Source: Gonium pectorale (Eukaryota > Chlorophyta > Chlorophyceae > Chlamydomonadales > Volvocaceae). Taken from it: a stretch of DNA of 64,000 bases. Of the stretch, positions 38,301 to 53,300 are shown piece by piece (the stretch's first letter is position 1; every line of letters begins with the position of its first letter). The DNA is taken from positions 32,879 through 96,878 of the forward strand of contig LSYV01000100.1 of assembly GCA_001584585.1 (NCBI GenBank). The letters run 5' to 3'. The notes beneath the pieces are model-generated. The model ran no database searches and had not been told where the DNA came from. It saw nothing but the letters and a program-made list of their open reading frames with translations. The translations under genes were made by a program, and so were the position numbers.

Positions 38301-41300
38301 AATCACTTGAAGGGAAGGTGTGATACCGCGTGGAACGAGAGCCACAGACCTGACCCATGGTGACAAGATAAGGGACGACAACATGTCGTTGCGAATGCAA
38401 CCAGAACGATGGGCGGAGTGGGGATTGTGTGGGAGGCCCGCGACCGACTGACCTCCGTGGTAGAAGCTCATGAGGCGAAAGAAGTCCAGGCGGGTGCCTA
38501 GCCGGTGCACCTCCCGGCTGGTGGCCAGGTCGCCGGCACCGCCGCTGATCTTCTTCTGGTAGCTCAGGATGGAGTCGAAGCCCATGTCGCGGCCCTTGCC
38601 GCACGCAATGTACTCCTTGTACCTGCGGGCGGCGAGGAGGAGATGGGCGGCACGCGGAGGGGTTCAAGGCCTTCCCAACCGGAGCCGGGGACGGGGACAG
38701 GGGCAAGGACAGAGCGCACTAAGGCCACTTGGCAGCTGCTCTCGCTAACGCCACAAAGAGAGGGGGCGGCTCCTTTACGCATAGGCCACCCAGGCGGACA
38801 CGCGCTACAGGAAAAGGGTTCGAGGAGTCGCGGAACGCAAGCGTAAGTGTTGGGCACGCGCGCGCGACTTGGGGGCAATTGGGCACCTGATGCGCGCCCC
38901 CCGCAGCGTGTGCGCCGCGCCAATGAAGTAGTCCTCCGAGATGTGCAGCACGCGGGTGCCCTTGGACATGCCGCCCCGCGTCAGGATGTGCGTCTTGTTG
39001 AACACGTCCGGGTGGCCGTAGTGCATGCGCACGCGCGGCGGCTTGGTCATGATGCGGCTCTGGATGGTGGCGAAGGCGTACTCGGTCGCGGCGGCGTACT
39101 GGCCCAGTGCGCCTGCGGGGGCCGGGCATGAGAGATGGCGCTGATCATAGATTTGAATGCTTTAAATGCTGCAAAAATGCAAAACGAAATCATACGCCAA
39201 TTGGTTGTAGCCAGGCGTCAAATTCCCGGGCTGTTAGCGGACAGGGCCTCGAGGGCGTTGACGCTTTGACGCAGGAGCGGAGGGCTCCGTCAAGCCCGAA
39301 CAGCCGGGAGCGCCGGGCACCTGTGTTGGCGCTGAAGATCCACTCCCGGAAGCCGACCAGCGCGGTGGGGAAGGAGCGCTTCATGCGCGACAGGATGACG
39401 AAGCGCAGCTCCGCGGCCGTCATGTGGGGGCTGAGCACTTGGTTGGGCGAGTCGTCGGCGAAGAGCATGAACTGGCCCTTGTTGCTGGGGTGCAGCTCGC
39501 CTGTGGCCAGGGCGGGGCGAGGACCCAAGGGCGCGTCGTGAAGAGGGGAAACACGTCAAGCAGGGGCCCAGACTGCTTATCGGCGCATTAGGGGAGCATC
39601 CGCTGAGCAGTCCGCGCCCGGCTTACTCAGCAGGTTGCGCATCTTGAGCGCCTCGGCCAGGTAGTTGTCCTGGTTCATGTCGATGGCCTGCAGACCAGAG
39701 GGCAGTCAAAAGACCCGTTCAAGAAGGTCGGTCCGCACTTAAGCTGCCGCGTGGCTCCCCGGGAGCTACAAACGCAGCCCGATTTGAGCTCCAAGCTCCA
39801 TGCATTCACAACGTTACCTGCAAGCCCTCGTTGATGGTAAAGACCATGGCCTGGTTTTGGTTCTCGGGCTTGCCCTCGCCCAGCACCACCCCACGGTTCG
39901 AGTACCTGCACGGCGCCGGCACCTCAGCCGTCTCAGCTACACAGCACAGGAACGACAGCGCCAACATTCCCCTCAATATGGCCCGACTCATGGCCAACTC
40001 CCCACACTTCAGGGGACCAGAATGCAGGCAGGAAACACTACCATGTGGCGTACGGCACACCTGTTGTACGGCAGCCGGATCCGATACGCCTCCACGATCT
40101 TGCTGAAAGGCTGTGTGGGGTCCACGATGGGGTCTGACGCCCGGCGGTTGCGGATGAGCACCGAGTACTGCGTGGGGCCGCGGAGCTCGTCCGTTGCGTC
40201 GTCCAGGTACACCACCTTGAGCGTGGGGAAGCTGCGGAGGAGAGGAGGCGGGGAGGTGCATTCATGGCGCGAGTTGTCGAGCCGCAGGCGTGGAAACCGG
40301 TGAGGGGCAGCACTGCGCGCACAGGGCCATTAGCAAAGTACCGAAATTGGGGTGCCGGCGTGGCCCACCCCATATGCCCATCACAGTTGTTGAGAAAGTG
40401 TTGCCCCGGGGGGGGGGCGCCACCCACCGCTGCACGAGCGTGTCGACGCCCTGCGCCAGCTGTCGCAGCCGCAGGTCCTTGCTCTTGCTGTTCCTGCCGT
40501 ATGTCTGTACGGCAATCACGTACTCGAACTTGCTGGCGACCATGGCGTCCACCCAGCGCTCGTAGTCGGCGTCCGTGATGCCTGGACGGGAAGCGCAAGG
40601 AGGACCGGCACACATTCAAACATTCAGCGACCATGGTCGAACCAGCCCGCAAAGTTTAGCGCAGCAAGTCCAGAGCACATTCAGGACTACGGCATGGCCC
40701 AGCGGCGAGGCTACCAGTACTACAGCGCATCCCGCGAGCCCTTCGTCGCAAGACGGGCACTCACCCACGGGGGCCGGGTACTCAAGGCGGCACAGCACCT
40801 TGAGCGCCCGCTCGTAGCACATCATGCCGCGCACGGTGCGCGCCAGCAGCTGGCCGCGATAGGACGCCCACAGCTGGAGCTCCGTGCGGTACTCAAAAAG
40901 GAGGCCGCCTGCGGGCCGCAGCAAACAAGAGCACGGCGTTTGGAGGCTGAGCCGCAAAAGAGGGAGACCCTTTCCCATGCCTTCCGACCGTCTTGACCGC
41001 GGAGATGTACAATCAAGCGCCTTGCTTTGCTGTCCACATTCCGCATTGGAAGAGCCCAGGGCTACCGGCGATGCGTTTGCTTTCACCGACACGGAACGTG
41101 GGCAGCCATGAATGCTTTACCTGACTATCGCAACGCCTCAGACCCCCATTTACAGACTGATCGATGTAAACGGGATTGTACGCCCTCGGTGCCCTTGGCG
41201 CCCACATGCGCACACGCACCCTGGCCGAAGTCCAGCTCCGTGACCTGCCCCCAGTCCGGGATGTCCACCTCGGTGCCCACCAGGCGGCGAATGCGCTCCT

Positions 41301-44300
41301 TGAAGTTGCCCCACTCGAACGCGAACATGGCCTGGCGGGTCAAGAGGCATAGCGTCATGTTACACACACCGGGCACGACGAACCGGCTTCACGCTGCGTG
41401 TGCATGTGCGGCTTTGAGGTGCGCCCGCCGGGGGTCCGTTGGATCCGACAGGCAGAGGTACGCAGGTGGGAGTCAGGCTAAGAGGCGATGCTCGGGCAGC
41501 GCCCGGGGGCACTCACTCGCAGGTAGGCCATCAGCGAGAAGCCGTCGTCCGTCTCGGACAGCAGGTCCGTGACTGCGCGGGGGAGAGAGGAAGAGGCCCT
41601 TTGGAACAGAGATGAGTCTGGCCTATGAGTCTTGTCTTTCACTCCGTGCGCAGGAGCGGCATAGCTACTTCCCCCGGCATGTGTCCGATGTCACCAGGTT
41701 GCATCCAGGAGTCACATCGCGAACCAAACGGCCATAAAGCTTTCAACAGCGGCATGGGCGCTGCATACACGATTATCAGGCATTAGTACCGCACAGATAC
41801 ACCTATCCATCTATCTCCGACCCCGGAACATCCATCCGCAGCTGGCAGTGCGGTTGCCAGGACCAACCCCCAAACGCAGCGAGACGTCTGCCCGCCCGTC
41901 CCCGTCAAGCTCCACCTCGCTGGCGCCCCCACCCAGCCGGCCTGCACCCACTCTTCTTCTTGGGCAGCCCCAGCTCCTCGGCCGACAGCCCCGCCTCCAC
42001 CGCGTACAGCACATCCTCTTCGTACGCGGGCGTCAGCACCGACCAGCTCAGCATCGACTCCAGGCTCTCCGGCTTGTCCAGCGAGGGGTGGCCCAGGCTG
42101 CGGGGACAGCAAGATACGCCCATGGAGCGGCCGCAGGAAGTCAGGCACTGGGTGGTGCCAGCAACGTGCTAATGATTGGGACAGCCAGGAGGAACGAAGT
42201 CTGTCAAGGGTCAGAGCAAAGGGTGCGCTCCTCTGTCAAGGTTTCGAGCAAGGTTACGGCTAGCACTGTCGGCGCACAAGCCGGGTGTCAGACGCTTTTG
42301 GCTGTTAATGGGGAGATGCCGCCCAAGACAGGCGCACCGGGGGCACAGCGCACTCTGCCTCTGCAGAACGCAACATCCGTGGGGCAGGGCGCCGTACTCG
42401 CGCTGGGCCGGCGCACGCGGGCCGGCGCAGCCCACCCACCTGTTGATGAAGAAGCCCAGCACGCGCTGCGCCTCCTCGCCTTGCGGCGTTGCGTCCGCCG
42501 ACGTGGTGGTGAGCATGTTCCGGAGCACCGTGGTAACCTGGGTCGGGTCGGGTCGAGCGGGATGGAGGGGGTTGGGGACTGGGAGTTGAAACTGAGGTTG
42601 GGAAGCGGGGGCAGGCACCGTCAGCTGCGCGATGTGTAACGCAGTTTAATGCAGCCGGCTTCTGTGCTCCCGGTCTTCCCGGGTTGTTCCTATTCCGGGA
42701 TTTAGCGCGGTATTCCCGGGTTGTTCCTATTCTGGACTTAGCGCGGCGAGGAGTGTACGGTACGTGCCGCTTGTAGTCCACCCCACCCACCCCGCCCCGT
42801 TCCGTTCATCGCCCGCCTTCCCGCACCTGCAGCAGCACGTTGGTGTTGGTGGTGTGGTCCTCCATCGCCACCGCGCGCTTGAGGCACTGCTTGAGGTCCT
42901 CGGGGTCGTTGCGCAACTGCGGGCGCAAAGGAAACCAGGGATGCAATGGCCATGGAATCAAGCACCCAATGCGAACCCAGTGGCGTAGAGCAGTACGAAT
43001 GGTGAGGGCCTCCATTACAGTCGAACGATGCATGCGTGGACCCCCCAGCAGCAGGCATGTGCGCTCACGGCTCAGGGCTCACCCGCTCCTGCATGTCGCG
43101 CACCACCTCGAACAGCGTCAGTGCCCCGTCCAGCTCGTCGTCGTACATGCGGCCCAGCTCCCACATCTTCTGCACCGCGTAGCACTCGGACTCCAGGCCG
43201 TGCAGGATGATGTTGAAGTGCTCCGCAAACTCCTGCGCACCCCGGGCCGGCGGACAAGCAGCCCGACTTCACTACCGTAAAGGAACAATGCGCCACGCAT
43301 TGCGCACGAGTGGCCGCGCCTGACGGGTCTCGGTGCGTTTACCACTACCGCCAAGCACGCACGCACGCACGCAACCAACCAAACAACCAACCAACCCGCA
43401 CGGACCCCATCGCTCTAAGGAGCCAATTGCATTAAGGGCCCCAGGCGGCTTGCTTCTCCCGACGCAGCGTACTCCCACGTAGGGCCCCAGCCGCGCACCT
43501 GGATGTCGAACGGCACCTCGCGCGTGCGCACCGCCTGCTCGATGAGGCCGATGAGCTTGATGGCGCTGTCGAACGACTTTTTGCGCAGCGTGATGTGCTT
43601 CACGTTGACGATGCCGCCGTACAGGCTGCTGGTCATGATGACGTGCGCGTGCTTGCCCGACATGATGCCCAGCTGGCAGCCCAGCCAGGTGGCCAGCACG
43701 CGGAACTCCGTCAGCACCATCACCTGCGCAGCGACGAGGCGCAGCGGAGGGACGAGACAGCGAAGGCCAAGAGCTGGGGACGATGCATGCTCCAGGGGGG
43801 GAGCGCCGTGGCCCTGATGCAGGCACGTCCAGCGCAGGGCGCAAGCTAGCCGGGAAGCTCGAGGCCGGCCGCAGCGGCTGGCTGGCGGGACTGCACAGCG
43901 CATCGCGCCGGAGAGACAACGGCGCGGCGGGGCACTGCACTGCACTGCACTGCACGAGGTGCGTTCGTCGCGGCGGTTCACGGGCAGCTCTGGTGTACTG
44001 ACGCCGCGACGTCAGGGTACGATACGGTGCACGGGACGGAGTGTCGAGCTCATCATGACCGCTGTACCTCCCAAACATTGATGCGTGTACCTGTGCGGTG
44101 GTGACACGGCCGGTGTCCACCACCTTGCGGATCTGGCCCGCAAAGAAGAATGTCGGCAGCAGGATGGGCCGCAGGCCGGCCAGCTTGCCGGACGACTCCA
44201 GCCTGCAGCGGCGTGGGGCGGCCCCAGGTCAACACAGGTGGCATGAACGCCACGACGCAGCGTCCATTGTGAACACACACCGGGTGAACCAGTGAACACC

Positions 44301-47300
44301 GGACAGAACCACAAAAGTTAGCGGCTGCCCTCACAAAAACGGTGCAGGGGGCACCCACACACAGGTCCCGTCGCGCCCTAGGCCCAAACAACTCCAACCC
44401 GCCCCGTCCCGTCCAGTCCCTCGCGCCCACCTGACGAACTTGAGCAGGTGGACCTCCCGGTCGGAGACGAAGTCGCCCTCCCGCAGGTCGTCGCAGATCT
44501 CGTCCCACGCCTCCGCGAAGCTGCTCCACATCATCATCTGCTCCGAAACCACGTCGAGCTCGTCCTCCTCCAGGTTCTGGAGCTCGTCCGTGCCCATGAG
44601 CACCATGCTGCGGGGTTCGTTTTGTTGAGCGTGGTGGGGGCCTAACCGTCAGGCCAGGAGGCAACTGTCAGGCCACATCCAGCCAACTTAGCAAGTTGCG
44701 TCCACGCAGGCCCAGCAAGCAACAACATCTCTCCCCTTGAAGGAAAACCAATGGAAGCAACCGCTAACAAGTAGCAACGTCATCTATGCGGATTGAGGGG
44801 GGTTTCCCCGTAGGGGGGATACCTACCGAGGAGCGGGGCTTGCAGCCCACCACCACCCTACCTGGTGGTGCGCGCCGCGAGGTCCTTCTTGACGAGCTGC
44901 GCTGCCACGCTGTGCTGGCGCTCCCACTTCTTGGCAAACTGCTTCTGCTCGTAGCTGGTGGCGGAGGCGGCGTTGATGGACTTGGTGCGCTGCACGCCGC
45001 CCAGGCCCAGGGAGGAGCGCTGCCTGGCCACCAGCCCCGACGAGCCGCCCGTGATGCTCTTCTGCCGCTGGATGGCGCCCGCAAAGCCGCCCCCCTGCGG
45101 CCCGATGGACATGCGGCGGTGGCTCATGCTGCTGCCCCGCATGCTTCGGTCGCCGCCGCGCACACTGCGGTCCATGCCGCCAGCTCGCGTGCTGCGGTCG
45201 CCGCCGCGCACGCTGCGGTCGGTGTTGCCGCTGCGTACACTGCGATCGGTGTTGCCGCTGCGGAAGCTCCGCTCCCTGAGGTCAAACCTGCTGCGGGAGG
45301 CTTTGCTGCTGCCGCCGCGCATCGAGGGGCCGGCGCCAAAGTCCGGGTCGTCCTCCGTCGCCCCGCCTTTGAAGAGCGCGGCAAGGAAGCTTGCGCGCCT
45401 CTGGCGCGTGTGTGACCTGGGGATACAGGACAAGAGATTTACCAGCAATCAACGCGACCCTGTTTGAAGTTTCCAGCGAGTCAGTAAACCCCGATGCAAA
45501 GCTTCATCTGCTATGCGTCACGCCCGCCAGCCGGTCCGAAGGACGGTTACCGGGGAACGCAGTACGGTACGCAGCGAGGTTGACTTACGCAGCCTTAGGT
45601 GCGGGTGGTAGCTCGTGCGACGAACGCCCGTAGCCGTCATCTGCGAGGCCGGGGTTGAAGAGACGGCACGCTTGGGCCATGGGGGAACAACGGCAGCCAC
45701 TGCCAGCCGTCACCAATGCACGCCACAACGCATCCACGGAGCCCACAAATGCTGCCGCACACACGGCCACACACGCAAAGCCGCCACACCATCACCTTCG
45801 CGCTTACGCTCGCGTATGCGTCGTTTTGTTTCAACGCAAAGCCGCAACCACGAATAGAGCCCCACCATACACGGCCAAACCGCACCTGGTGAGTCGCCGG
45901 AATCTCGGCTCGGGGCACCGCCCCGGACGCCGCCAAAGCGGATGGACTTGTCGGGCAAGGGCCCGTCGTCGTCCTCGTCGTCGTCATCAGCCACAGCGAA
46001 TCCGACGCGCCCGGACCTGGCGGAACGCGCGTCCGTGTTGGTCGAGTCGCTGAACTGGCTGTCCAGCCGCATGACCGGCACCTCACTCAGCAGCACGCCA
46101 CGAGACTGCCTGCAGGGCGGGAGCGGCGGGAGCGACGGGGGGCGGCTGGATTGGCGGAGGAGCGGCTGGAGCGATGACGCCGGCGGACAGAGAGGTGCAT
46201 GGCCGTGCGACGATGCGGCGGAGGCCATTACTGCACGGAGTGGCAACAGATGAGACGCGAGACATCCGGCAGCACGAGAGACCACGCTTCAAGTAAAACG
46301 CAGCCTACCCCCATTGCATCCTCCCTCAGGTCCTCAGACCCGTACCGTGGCGCGGAATCACGTGCCGAGTCGCTGTCGTCGTCGCTGGCATCCGGTAGCG
46401 GCTTCCCGTCTGCGCCGAGCAGCGTCACGCCCTCGCCCAGCGGCCCGACATAAACGCGGCCGCCGGAGGGCCCGCGCCGCTGTGCCTGCTCCTGCTCCTG
46501 CGGGCGGCCCGGCAGCGCTGCCGAGGCACCGCTGGTCCCACACTCCTCGTCGTCCGCGGGCTGGATCTCGCTGCGGGTCCGCCAGCCCTGCGCCAGCATG
46601 GCGCCGAGCGCGGGCCCCATGGGCATGGCCGCCCCGCCATCTTCCCGCGTATCCTGCGAGTCCCGCTGCCAGGGCCACATGCGCCGGGACCGCTGACCGC
46701 CGGCCGCAGAGGGCTGCGGCTCCGAGGCCATGGGGTCCAGGTCCCGGTCGTAGTCTCCGTGGTCATGCCCCAGCAGCTCCGCCGGCTGCCAGGCCGGGTG
46801 CCGAACGCGATGGCGCAGGTCGGCTGCCCCTAAGGAGGTCGCGGAGTGCACTGCGGGCTGTGCGGCCCGTCCCGAGGAGGGCGAGTATGGGGAAGGGATC
46901 TGCCGCTCCTGGTCCCGCTCCACAGCCTCCGCCACGGGCTCGGGCTGGACCTGAACGAACGCGGGCCACGGTTACACGGGTTACCAGTCCGTCAGCCGGG
47001 GGGCCCATGGGTCCGGGACGGCAGACAACCTGTATGCTCTGCATCGCGCTTGGGGTGCACAACTACCTCCGATAAAGAGGTGGGAGGTTACTAAATGTCC
47101 TGCTAACCCAAACATCGGTACAAGCCCCTTGGTACCCCCGAACCCCCTTCATCGCATTTCGCACCTGGTTCCCCTTCCGCGTTGCTGCCAGAGCCACAGT
47201 GCCGAGCACCTTGAACATGCCAGCAACGCCAGCGCCCTGGGCGTCCCCGGGGGCGCGGGCAGCGAAGCGGCCAGGCAGGCCGGACCCGCCACCAGTTGCG

Positions 47301-50300
47301 TCCCCTGCGCCAGTGGCGCCGCGCCAGCCGCCGAAAATGCCGCCCGCGGGTGCTGCCGCCGCGTCCTTGAAATCCTGACCCACCAAGGTCCGTCCGCTGC
47401 GAACAGTGTGCATGCCCACTGGCCGCGTGTCGGTCTTGTGGGTGCTTCCGCCCCCTCCGCCGCCGGCGGCGGCGGCAGAGCTTGCGGCTCCGCCCTTGGC
47501 GTCGCCCTTGCCGCCAGAGGCCGCGGCCGCACCGGTTCGTGTCCCGGTGCCGGTCGCTGTCGTGGTCCCGGGGCGCGTGGGGGCCGCTGTGCCCGGGGCC
47601 GTCGCACCCATCCTCTGCACCGCGCTGATGCCCTTGCCCTCGACCTCGTTTGATGGCCCCCCCTTGCCGGCTTGCATGTTGACCTTGCGCTCCTTGGCCA
47701 TCAGGTTCTGGCAGCACGGGAGAGGCAGCATCGCGTCTTGACGTGATGACGACGCAACCCGGACGAGCGAGCCCCTAAGCCCCTAAGCAAGCCCTGGACT
47801 CACGGCTTTGCGGCGAATGTCATCAGGCGTGGCGAACTTCTGCTTAAACATGTTGCCGTCGCTGACCGTCGCGGCGCTCTGCTTGCCGGCTTCGCCGTTG
47901 GCGTAAGAGGCGTCGGCGTTGTCTGCGGCTGCCTGCGCGTTGGCACTGATTGTGTGGAACAACAGGTTCTTCTGGTTCTCGTTTCCTGTGAACGACATGC
48001 AACGCAGCCACCACCTGCAGTGCAAAGGGGGAGGGCGCAATTGTGCCTTCACCTCACACGCTGCAACTGTGCAGCCGTCACGGCGGCGCAGGGCCACCGT
48101 CCGCGCCGCAGCCCTTAGCCGCAACTGACGTCGCCTGCGATGCGTGCTCATGCATGGACAGAGCATGGAAAGACTGGTTGGCGGAAGGTGCATCTGGACT
48201 TCCGCTGCAGCCGCTCGGGGTGGTCCTTGGCGTGCTGTTGGCATCTCGGGACTGTGCGGCTCCGGGTGCGCGCGCTCTAAACGATTGATGCGTAACGGAA
48301 TACCAATAGCAAACAGGCAGGCGGGCAGGGACAGAAACGCTCGAGCCGGCAGCCCACGGACACCCAAAAGCAACCCTCTACAAGTTTAACGCGGGAGGTG
48401 CTAGGCTGGGATGTGCTGAGCTGCCTTCCAGAGAGCGGGACCGGCAGTGGGGGATTCACGGCCGCCAGAGCAGCCTGACCCGACGGCGAGCGAGCGAGCG
48501 GGTGCTGCGCGTACCGTGGCGGCGACTTGTGGAACTCGCGCACAAGGTCCTCCCAGGTGGAGATGACGCCCAGGTCCAGCTTGATGAGGCCGTGGTAGAT
48601 GCCGAACGCGGTCACCACAAACTGCGGATCGACGAGCAGCAGCAGCACGTCGGCTGTTAACGGTCGGCGCCCTTCCCAAAAGGAGCAGACGTAACGTAAC
48701 GTAACAGGGTTAGAGGGTGATTCCTAGCTCCCTGCACACGCTAGCCGCATCCAGCGCGCCCTCTCACTGGCCTCACCTGATAGAAGAGCGCCGTGTCGAA
48801 AAGGGCAACGATGATGAAGGGCACGATGCGCGCGCCGATGAGGATCCAGTCCCCGCTGATGCAGGGCACCGTCACGCCGCCGGGCAGCCGATAGACAGGG
48901 CCCTTGCAGCCCAGCCAGTTGCGCGTGAGCAGCAGCCGGACCTGCGACGGAGTATGCGGCATGGGAGGGTTGGCCGCGCTCGTCAGGCCACTACCACTAC
49001 TACGTGGTGTAGGTGTAGGCACGGAAGCGCGGTATGGGCACTCGGGGGAAGCCCCTGGGCCGGGACAGGGGGGCGGCACCCGCATTCGCCCAACGCCCCT
49101 CGACCGCTCTTGCAGCGCGTAAGCAGCCTTTCGTCTCGGCGGGCAGTGCCTCAGCCCGTCAGCCGGTGCCGGTGCGCGGCTCACCGGCTTGACGATGGGG
49201 CCGTGGATGACGAAGAAGTCGAAAAAGACCTTCATGGTGAGCACCAGGAACCAGAAGAACACGTTGACGCTAAAGTTCTTCCAGTTGGTCTTCATGGGGT
49301 TGTACATCCAGGTCTTGGGCTCGGGCCGCGCGCTCCAGTTGCGGAAGTACTCGGGCAGGCGCAGTGCCTGCGTGAGGCTGATGACGTACCTGCAGTACCG
49401 GCAGCCGGAGCCCGACAGAGCCGGATGGATGGAGGAGTCAATGGAAGGCCAGGCTTCAAGCCAGACAAAGCATACACACAATTCTGGGCCGCATCGGGGG
49501 CTCTGTGGTGGTCGCCGCCGAACTAACATGCAGGGTTATCACCCCTTCGACTACTTCTGGAGCTGGGTCCTACAACAACATCATCACGCTTGCGCTTACG
49601 CTCGCGTTTGCGTCGTTTCATTTATACACACATGTACAAACAGCGGAAGCGGAGTGTTTCCTCCAACGCAATCCTCAAGCCCTGGTACGTCCCCTGGAGC
49701 CATCAACTCCCAGCCATTGGCGGGCCGGCGCAGCGTCCACCGGGTCTCCAGGAGCAAACTGTTGACGCGACGCACTGGCCTCCAGGTGAAGGCCCCTGGT
49801 CGACCGGGTGGGTGGGGCCCCGCTCACCCGTCGCGCGTGGTGACCAGGAAGTGCAGCGCGTGCGCCCCCACGTAGCCCGCCGAGATGAAGCCCCAGTAGT
49901 CGCGGGCCATCTGGCGGAAGTCGCCCGCCGCGAACTGCAGCGTGTAGATGAGCGTCAGCAGGGTGGCGATGACCAGCCACTCCAGCAGCCCACCAAACAG
50001 CCCCAGGTGCGGCGCGCCTGCGGCGGGACATGGGCAGGCGAGCAGGCAGGCAGGTAGGTAAGGATGCACGCTTGCTTCGTAGTCCCGGAGGCGCTCACTA
50101 CCGTACATACGAGTGGAGGCACGGGAGCCGGGCACCAGTGAAGGCAGGCTCCGATGCCAGGGTGCACTGCGAACACCGGCCTCGGGTGATAGGCCAGGTT
50201 GCCATCATCTAGGCCATCATCTGCTCACTCCGGCCCTGGCGCGGGACGCTACGTAGGGAGTTTTGAAGCGTTCATCACGTAGATGAGAGCTATTCACATG

Positions 50301-53300
50301 ATGGAGACCGGCCAACCCTCGCATGCGAAGCCGTGCCATGCATGCGTTCATCAAGGCAGCCAGGCCGTCCCACCTTCAATCTCAATCACGCGCTCGGGGT
50401 GCATCGCCTGCAGCTCCTTGATTGAGAACCGCTCCTTCTGCGGGTGCACACATGACACATGCACACACGGGCGTTGCCGGCGGTCAGTAGGTCCTAATCA
50501 TGTGGCTTCCTTCTGAGTCTGTGTCTGGGTTACAAGGGCTGCGGGCCAGGTTGCCCCCCTACTGCTCGCTTGCTTGCTCACAGCTATCTTGGGCACGCCG
50601 CCTCCGTTGTCAGCACACGAAGCATTGTGGGGGCATTGCATATGCAGACCGCTGCCTAACCGACATCATTTCGTACACCGGTAAACTTGTGTGCCCAAAG
50701 GGGCCACCGGGTACCACGCAGCGGGGTTGCACTGCCCTGCCCACCATGTGCCCGAAGTCGCCGACGTTCTGGTACTGGTGCGTCAGCATCTTCCGCAGGC
50801 GCTCCCAGTTGCGGCGGTCCATGGCGCCCTTGCGCTTCTGGGCCAGGATCGCGCCGACCTGCAGGGCACGCGGCATGGAGCGGGATGATGCAAGAAAGGC
50901 GCCCAGTCCCCCCGTTGGCAGCATCTCGGTTCCCAGCACCCCGACGCTGCGTTGAGGCAAGGCAACCCATGGGCCCATGGGTGCATTTACCGTACTATCA
51001 GGCTACGCAGCAGTACCCGCAACGCACCCGGTCCATCTTGAAGAAGCCCCGGCGGTCGAAGATCTTGGTCATGGTGGTCTGCAGCGGCTCCGGCGAGTGC
51101 ATGGTCATCATCCAGTTGGCGACGCGCTCCAGCCACGTCAGCCACGCGTGCGTCAGCATGCCGCTGCTCACGATCCGCCAGTTCCAGCCGGCGAACGCCT
51201 GCAGCGCGGCGGGGCGTGGCGGGGCGGGTGCAGAGGCAGGTGAATGTATGTACGCGTGTGGCACCATGGAAATGCAGGTGAAGGAACCGCCCTTGGCCTA
51301 GGAACTCGACATCCAGAAGGCAGATACTCCTCGCAACAGTCGCCAATGGACGCGTTGGCCTTGCCAGATGCACTTGGTTGCAGGTACACAGGTGCGCTCT
51401 GACCTCCAGGGACTGGCCGTGCCCGGTGGCGAAAACCAGCCTCCCGGCCGCCACCCACCACGGCCTGGAGCACGTGAAAGAGCACGAAGTGGAAGGCGTA
51501 GATCCTGTAGAAGGCGCGGTAGATGCCCCACCAGGAGCGGCGTTCGCGGTAGGTCTTGACGAACACGCGATTGCGCCACCACTCGGCGGCCACCTGCATG
51601 GCAAAATTCGGGGCCGGGGCCGGGCGACAAGAGTCCATGCAATTAAGCACAAGCGCCACGTAGCGCGGCCGCCTTCGAGATCTTAGGACTGGATCGGGAC
51701 GAGGCTGCCGGAACGGACTTGCGCCGCTTGGGCCCGTGTCCCCATTTTTTCTCTCTTTCCGCCAACTGCGTCGCCACGCCCAACTCCCTGCGCACCGCAT
51801 GGTGCACACAGCACGAGCCAATGCGTGTCCGCTGCACGCACTGGTGCACTGATGTGTGGAAAGGAACAACGCATACGCGGTGTGTGGTGTGCCGCGCACC
51901 TGCGGGTCGAACTTGTTGTCGATGTAGGCGGCTCCCCAGTAGCCCATGGTGGTGAGCGACTGGTAGGCGTCGTTGGTGGCGCCCGAGGCGATGTCCGCGG
52001 GGCTGACGCGCAGGTCCATCAGCGTGCTGTACACCACAGCGCGGCACGTCAGCGACTCGTTGAAGTCGTCGTAGCCCAGCCTGCGATGGCCGAGGACCGA
52101 GACGGGGTGGAAATGAAAGGGCATGTGTATAGTGAAACGGCGTGCGGAAACGAGCGCATGCGGTGCGGCGCGAGGCGCGGGGCTGGAAGTGAGCCCAGTG
52201 GTTTAGTGAGTGGGCGAGTGCACGAGAGCAGCGCAGCGGCTGTAGACGTGGGCTGCCCCGGTGAGCCCCAAAGCAAAGGGCCACGCGGAGACAGCGCGAG
52301 GTAAGGTAATTAGACGCATCTGGCCCATACTTATTACATGCCCGGCACCCTTCCTACCCATACGCCACAGCAATCATCCAGCCGGACCCCGACAGCAAAG
52401 GCACGGCTGCAACCGCGCCAGCGCCCATCAGCCCAGGCTGCGCTACTAGCACCCTAAACCACCATCCGTTCCTCCATGCGTTACCCGTTCGTTGTCTGCG
52501 TCCCGGCCCCTGCCCCCACCCCCTCCCCGGTCGCCCCACCCGCCCCGCCCCACCCGACCGCACCTACCTGTGCGCGGTGTCCACCCCCAGCGTGGCCAGG
52601 TGGTCGATCTCGTAGCTCATGACGTAGAAGATGGGCGTGATGATGCGGTCCATGAAGAAGCCGCCGTCGCCGTACGAGATAAGGTCCGCCAGCAGCTCCC
52701 GGTCCGACACGGCCACCTCAGTGTTGGACAGGCGGTTGAGGATGCTGCTCATCTTGCCGCAGTCCTCGGGCCGCATCTCCTGCGGGCAGGGCCGGTCACA
52801 CGAACGGGGGTCAGCGGGTAGGAAGGCGTTCTCAGAAGGGGAAGCCGGAAGCGCATGCCACCCCTAACGGAGGTGAGCGGGTTAGGACGGCCACGTGCAC
52901 AGGGGGGCCGCGCGCCGCAAAATGTCTATGTTGTCCGGTCAGTCGACACGGTGCGTAGATACACGCACGGTAGGGAAACATGATACTTTGGCGGGCAACA
53001 GCTGTAAGGCTGTGCTGTCTAACTGATGTGTTTGTTGTCGTTCATGGTGCCCGCTAGTGACCGCGCCACGCCGACACAGGGTTGCGCTGGCGTGGGAGAA
53101 GGGAAACGAGGTCCATCCGCGCACCTGCGGTCGGATGCCGATGGTCATCTGGATCTCACGGATCAGGTGCTGGAAGGTGTTGCGCAGCTGCGGCAGCCGG
53201 TCGCGGGCGTTGGGCGAGCGGTTGGGCGGGCCCTCGTTCCAGATCTCCGCCATGACGTACGAGTGGTTCATGACCCAGAAGATCCACCACATGCCCTCGG

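Noticed and set aside
48625..48655. Longer version of the glucan synthase exon beginning ADVLLLLVDPQ
   Set aside because: The upstream exon ends in phase 0, and this extension would need phase 1. The acceptor just before FVVTAFGIYHG keeps the frame, so the shorter exon was used.
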